Source: Candidatus Methanophagales archaeon
GTDB lineage: Archaea; Halobacteriota; Syntropharchaeia; Alkanophagales; Methanospirareceae
NCBI GenBank assembly: GCA_014061035.1
Contig: JACGMN010000139.1
Location: forward strand, 1 to 7,618
Reading direction: 5' to 3'
Length of the DNA: 7,618 bases
A model generated the notes under the pieces. The model saw nothing but the letters and a program-made list of their open reading frames with translations. It did not search any database and was not told the DNA's origin. Every line of letters begins with the position of its first letter. The first letter of the stretch is position 1. The translations under genes and the position numbers were made by a program. Positions 5,810 to 7,618 of this stretch are shown here, piece after piece.

Positions 5810-7618
5810 ATGAGACGTATTTTTCACTTACAGGAGAAGACAATTGGCAAAATTGCCGCTGGTGAAGTCGTTGACAGACCGGCATCGGTGGTTAAGGAGT
5901 TGATAGAGAATTCCATAGATGCTGGAAGCCGTCACATAACTGTAGAGATAGGTGATGGTGGAAAGGACTATATCAGGATAACAGATGATGGGTGTGGTAT
6001 AAGTGAAGAAGATGTAGCGGTTGCGTTTGAGAAGCATACGACGAGCAAAATAAACCGGATTGAGGATTTAATCACCTTACAGACGTTAGGATTTCGCGGT
6101 GAAGCATTGCCGAGCATAGCTGCAGTCTCCAGGATAGAGCTGAGCACAAGGTATGAGCGTGAAGATTTTGGGACGTATCTGAGAGTAGAAGGAGGAGAGA
6201 TAAAGGAAAGGAGAAGAATAACCAGAGGGTGGGGCAGTACCATAGAAGTAAAAAGTTTGTTTTACAACCTTCCCGCGAGAATCGGCACATTAAAGTCAAG
6301 ATCGACTGAATTACGGCAGATCGTGGATATCTGCATAAATTATGCAGTAATCTATCCCGAGATAAAATTCAAGCTCGTTCATGACGAGAACATCATAATA
6401 AACACTCTTGGCACGGGCAAAATGCTGGACGCGATTGTCAATACCTATGGAAGTAGCGTTGCGATAGAGCTTATCGCGTTGAAAGAGCCTGCTTATGGTT
6501 CTCCACAGGATCATTCTGCCAGCACCCGCATCAGCATTGGTGGCTATATCTCCAAACCGTCTCTATCTTATGGCACAAAAAAACACCTCTTCACATACGT
6601 GAATAGAAGGTTTGTCCGGAGCGATCTTATGGTAAAAGCGATAAAGAGGGGGTATTCATCTTTATTACCGAGGCATGGCTATCCCTTCGCTGTCATCTCG
6701 CTTTCCATTGATCCCAGCGAGATAAACGTGAATATCCATCCGAAGAAACACGAGATAAGTTTTTACAACGCCAGTGAAGTCTTTTCATATATAGCCAGCG
6801 CTGTCTCTACAACGTTACGCCATGCAGATTTAATTCCCGTGGTTGCTCATCGAGGAGAAGGCGAAGAAGTTAGTGCTCTTGATTTCTTTGACAGCAACCG
6901 CAAGCACGACCGTAACAGTAACATGGAGAGCGAGAGCGAGAGAAAAGCTGGCGTTAGCCTTCAAACTTCTTTTCAACTACCAGAAGCGACGATGGAAGAG
7001 CGATACAGAGAAAAAGCCGGTGGTGAGAGTTGGGATATGGACCTGGACATACGTCCAGCTCCGCTATATCAGGTTCTCGATAGCTACATTATAGCACAGA
7101 GCGAAGAGGACGACGTAATCCTAATAGACCAGCACGCTGCGGCTGAACGGATAAACTATGAGAAGTTGATCGAGAAATATGGGGCGCGAATAGATAAGCA
7201 AACGCTTTTGAGACCATACATACCTGAACTCAGTCCACATCAATTCTATTTACTCAAGGAGAATGAGGATGTGCTTATAGAGATAGGTTTTGATATAGAG
7301 CAATTGAACGATGACAGTTATGTTATACGCGCGATACCTGTCGTTTTTCATGATATGCTCATTGAGGATGAGATAACAGAAGTTTTAATGCGGTTAGTAG
7401 AGGAACGGAGTAAAAAAGATGAGCGGCTAAAGGTTCTATTTAGCACTGCCGCGTGTAAAGCAAGTATAAAAGCGGGTGAGAAACAATCTTATGCAGCTAT
7501 GCGGGAGATCGTGGACGGGTTGAAGACTGCAAAGATACCGTATACATGCCCGCATGGTAGACCGACGATGATAAAGCTGAGCAAGAATGAGATAGAGAAA
7601 AGGTTTAAGAGGCGGTGA
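5810..7618 (+). CDS. mutL: DNA mismatch repair protein MutL (endonuclease-type)
   Basis: MutL couples mismatch recognition by MutS to strand removal. Numbering from the ATG at 5810 (602 residues), the GHKL ATPase domain shows KELIENSIDAG with E30 and N34, DDGCG with D59, TTSKI and GFRGEAL (94-100); the transducer domain has YVNRRFV and NVNIHPKKHEI. After a linker, the C-terminal domain carries DQHAAAERINYE (440-451), fitting the DQHA(X)2E(X)4E nicking motif, then ACK (548-550) and CPHGRP (580-585), the other metal-site motifs. It should therefore have its own nickase and not depend on a MutH. The frame stays open back to a GTG at 5786 inside the previous gene, but family proteins begin like MRRIFHLQEKTIGKIAAGEVV, so the ATG five bases after the TIM-barrel stop is preferred. 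It is last in the nfeD unit; the stop is the final codon of the window. No mutS is seen here. Confidence 0.96.
   Translation: MRRIFHLQEKTIGKIAAGEVVDRPASVVKELIENSIDAGSRHITVEIGDGGKDYIRITDDGCGISEEDVAVAFEKHTTSKINRIEDLITLQTLGFRGEALPSIAAVSRIELSTRYEREDFGTYLRVEGGEIKERRRITRGWGSTIEVKSLFYNLPARIGTLKSRSTELRQIVDICINYAVIYPEIKFKLVHDENIIINTLGTGKMLDAIVNTYGSSVAIELIALKEPAYGSPQDHSASTRISIGGYISKPSLSYGTKKHLFTYVNRRFVRSDLMVKAIKRGYSSLLPRHGYPFAVISLSIDPSEINVNIHPKKHEISFYNASEVFSYIASAVSTTLRHADLIPVVAHRGEGEEVSALDFFDSNRKHDRNSNMESESERKAGVSLQTSFQLPEATMEERYREKAGGESWDMDLDIRPAPLYQVLDSYIIAQSEEDDVILIDQHAAAERINYEKLIEKYGARIDKQTLLRPYIPELSPHQFYLLKENEDVLIEIGFDIEQLNDDSYVIRAIPVVFHDMLIEDEITEVLMRLVEERSKKDERLKVLFSTAACKASIKAGEKQSYAAMREIVDGLKTAKIPYTCPHGRPTMIKLSKNEIEKRFKRR
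6926..6943 (+). repeat. Short hexamer repeat (GAGAGC) in the MutL linker
   Basis: GAGAGC, GAGAGC, GAGAGA are three in-frame units encoding ESESER. They lie in the variable linker between the ATPase and C-terminal domains, where length changes should be tolerated. Confidence 0.6.

Noticed and set aside
7043..7058. Hairpin CTGGAC-ATAC-GTCCAG in mutL
   Set aside because: A six-base stem inside a conserved coding region is expected by chance and lacks any terminator feature.

Overview
The window reads as a stretch of archaeal chromosome. A CDP-archaeol synthase (ether-lipid synthesis), a short Sm-like protein and a methanogenesis-marker-15 type activase place it in an archaeon with methyl-coenzyme M reductase chemistry, either a methanogen or a methane/alkane-oxidising relative. 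A full-length, endonuclease-type MutL is found in only a minority of archaea, mainly mesophiles. Together these suggest a mesophilic Methanosarcinales- or ANME-1-like lineage; the exact group is inference. No rRNA, tRNA, CRISPR array, transposase or phage gene was seen.

Layout. (1) Bases 2-208 are the 3' end of an unrecognised + strand gene, convergent with (2) a minus-strand pair: an LSm/SmAP gene followed by proC, with one base between stop and start. The shared 3' border carries a 62-bp inverted-repeat element that overlaps the end of proC. (3) A roughly 105-bp divergent promoter region (1380-1485) separates the pair from carS (+), which starts at TTG. (4) The mmp15-like activase follows after a 67-bp gap with its own TATA-like box. 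(5) After a 68-bp AT-rich gap containing two period-12 tandem duplications comes a probable three-gene operon: NfeD-type membrane protease, TIM-barrel metalloenzyme (4-bp overlap), and mutL (5-bp gap), ending at the last base of the window. No gap between genes exceeds 300 bp.

The genes are mostly housekeeping: proline synthesis, RNA binding, membrane lipid synthesis, a redox/ATP-driven activase, membrane proteolysis and mismatch repair. The less usual content lies in small repeats built into the genes. A six-copy heptamer array encodes a hydrophobic N-terminal extension of the TIM-barrel protein. An inverted repeat supplies the last 17 residues of ProC. A 12-bp duplication gives the NfeD gene two in-frame ATG starts. 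In-frame hexamer repeats lie in three other coding regions. I see no convincing new multi-gene system; the repeat-derived protein ends are the best leads.
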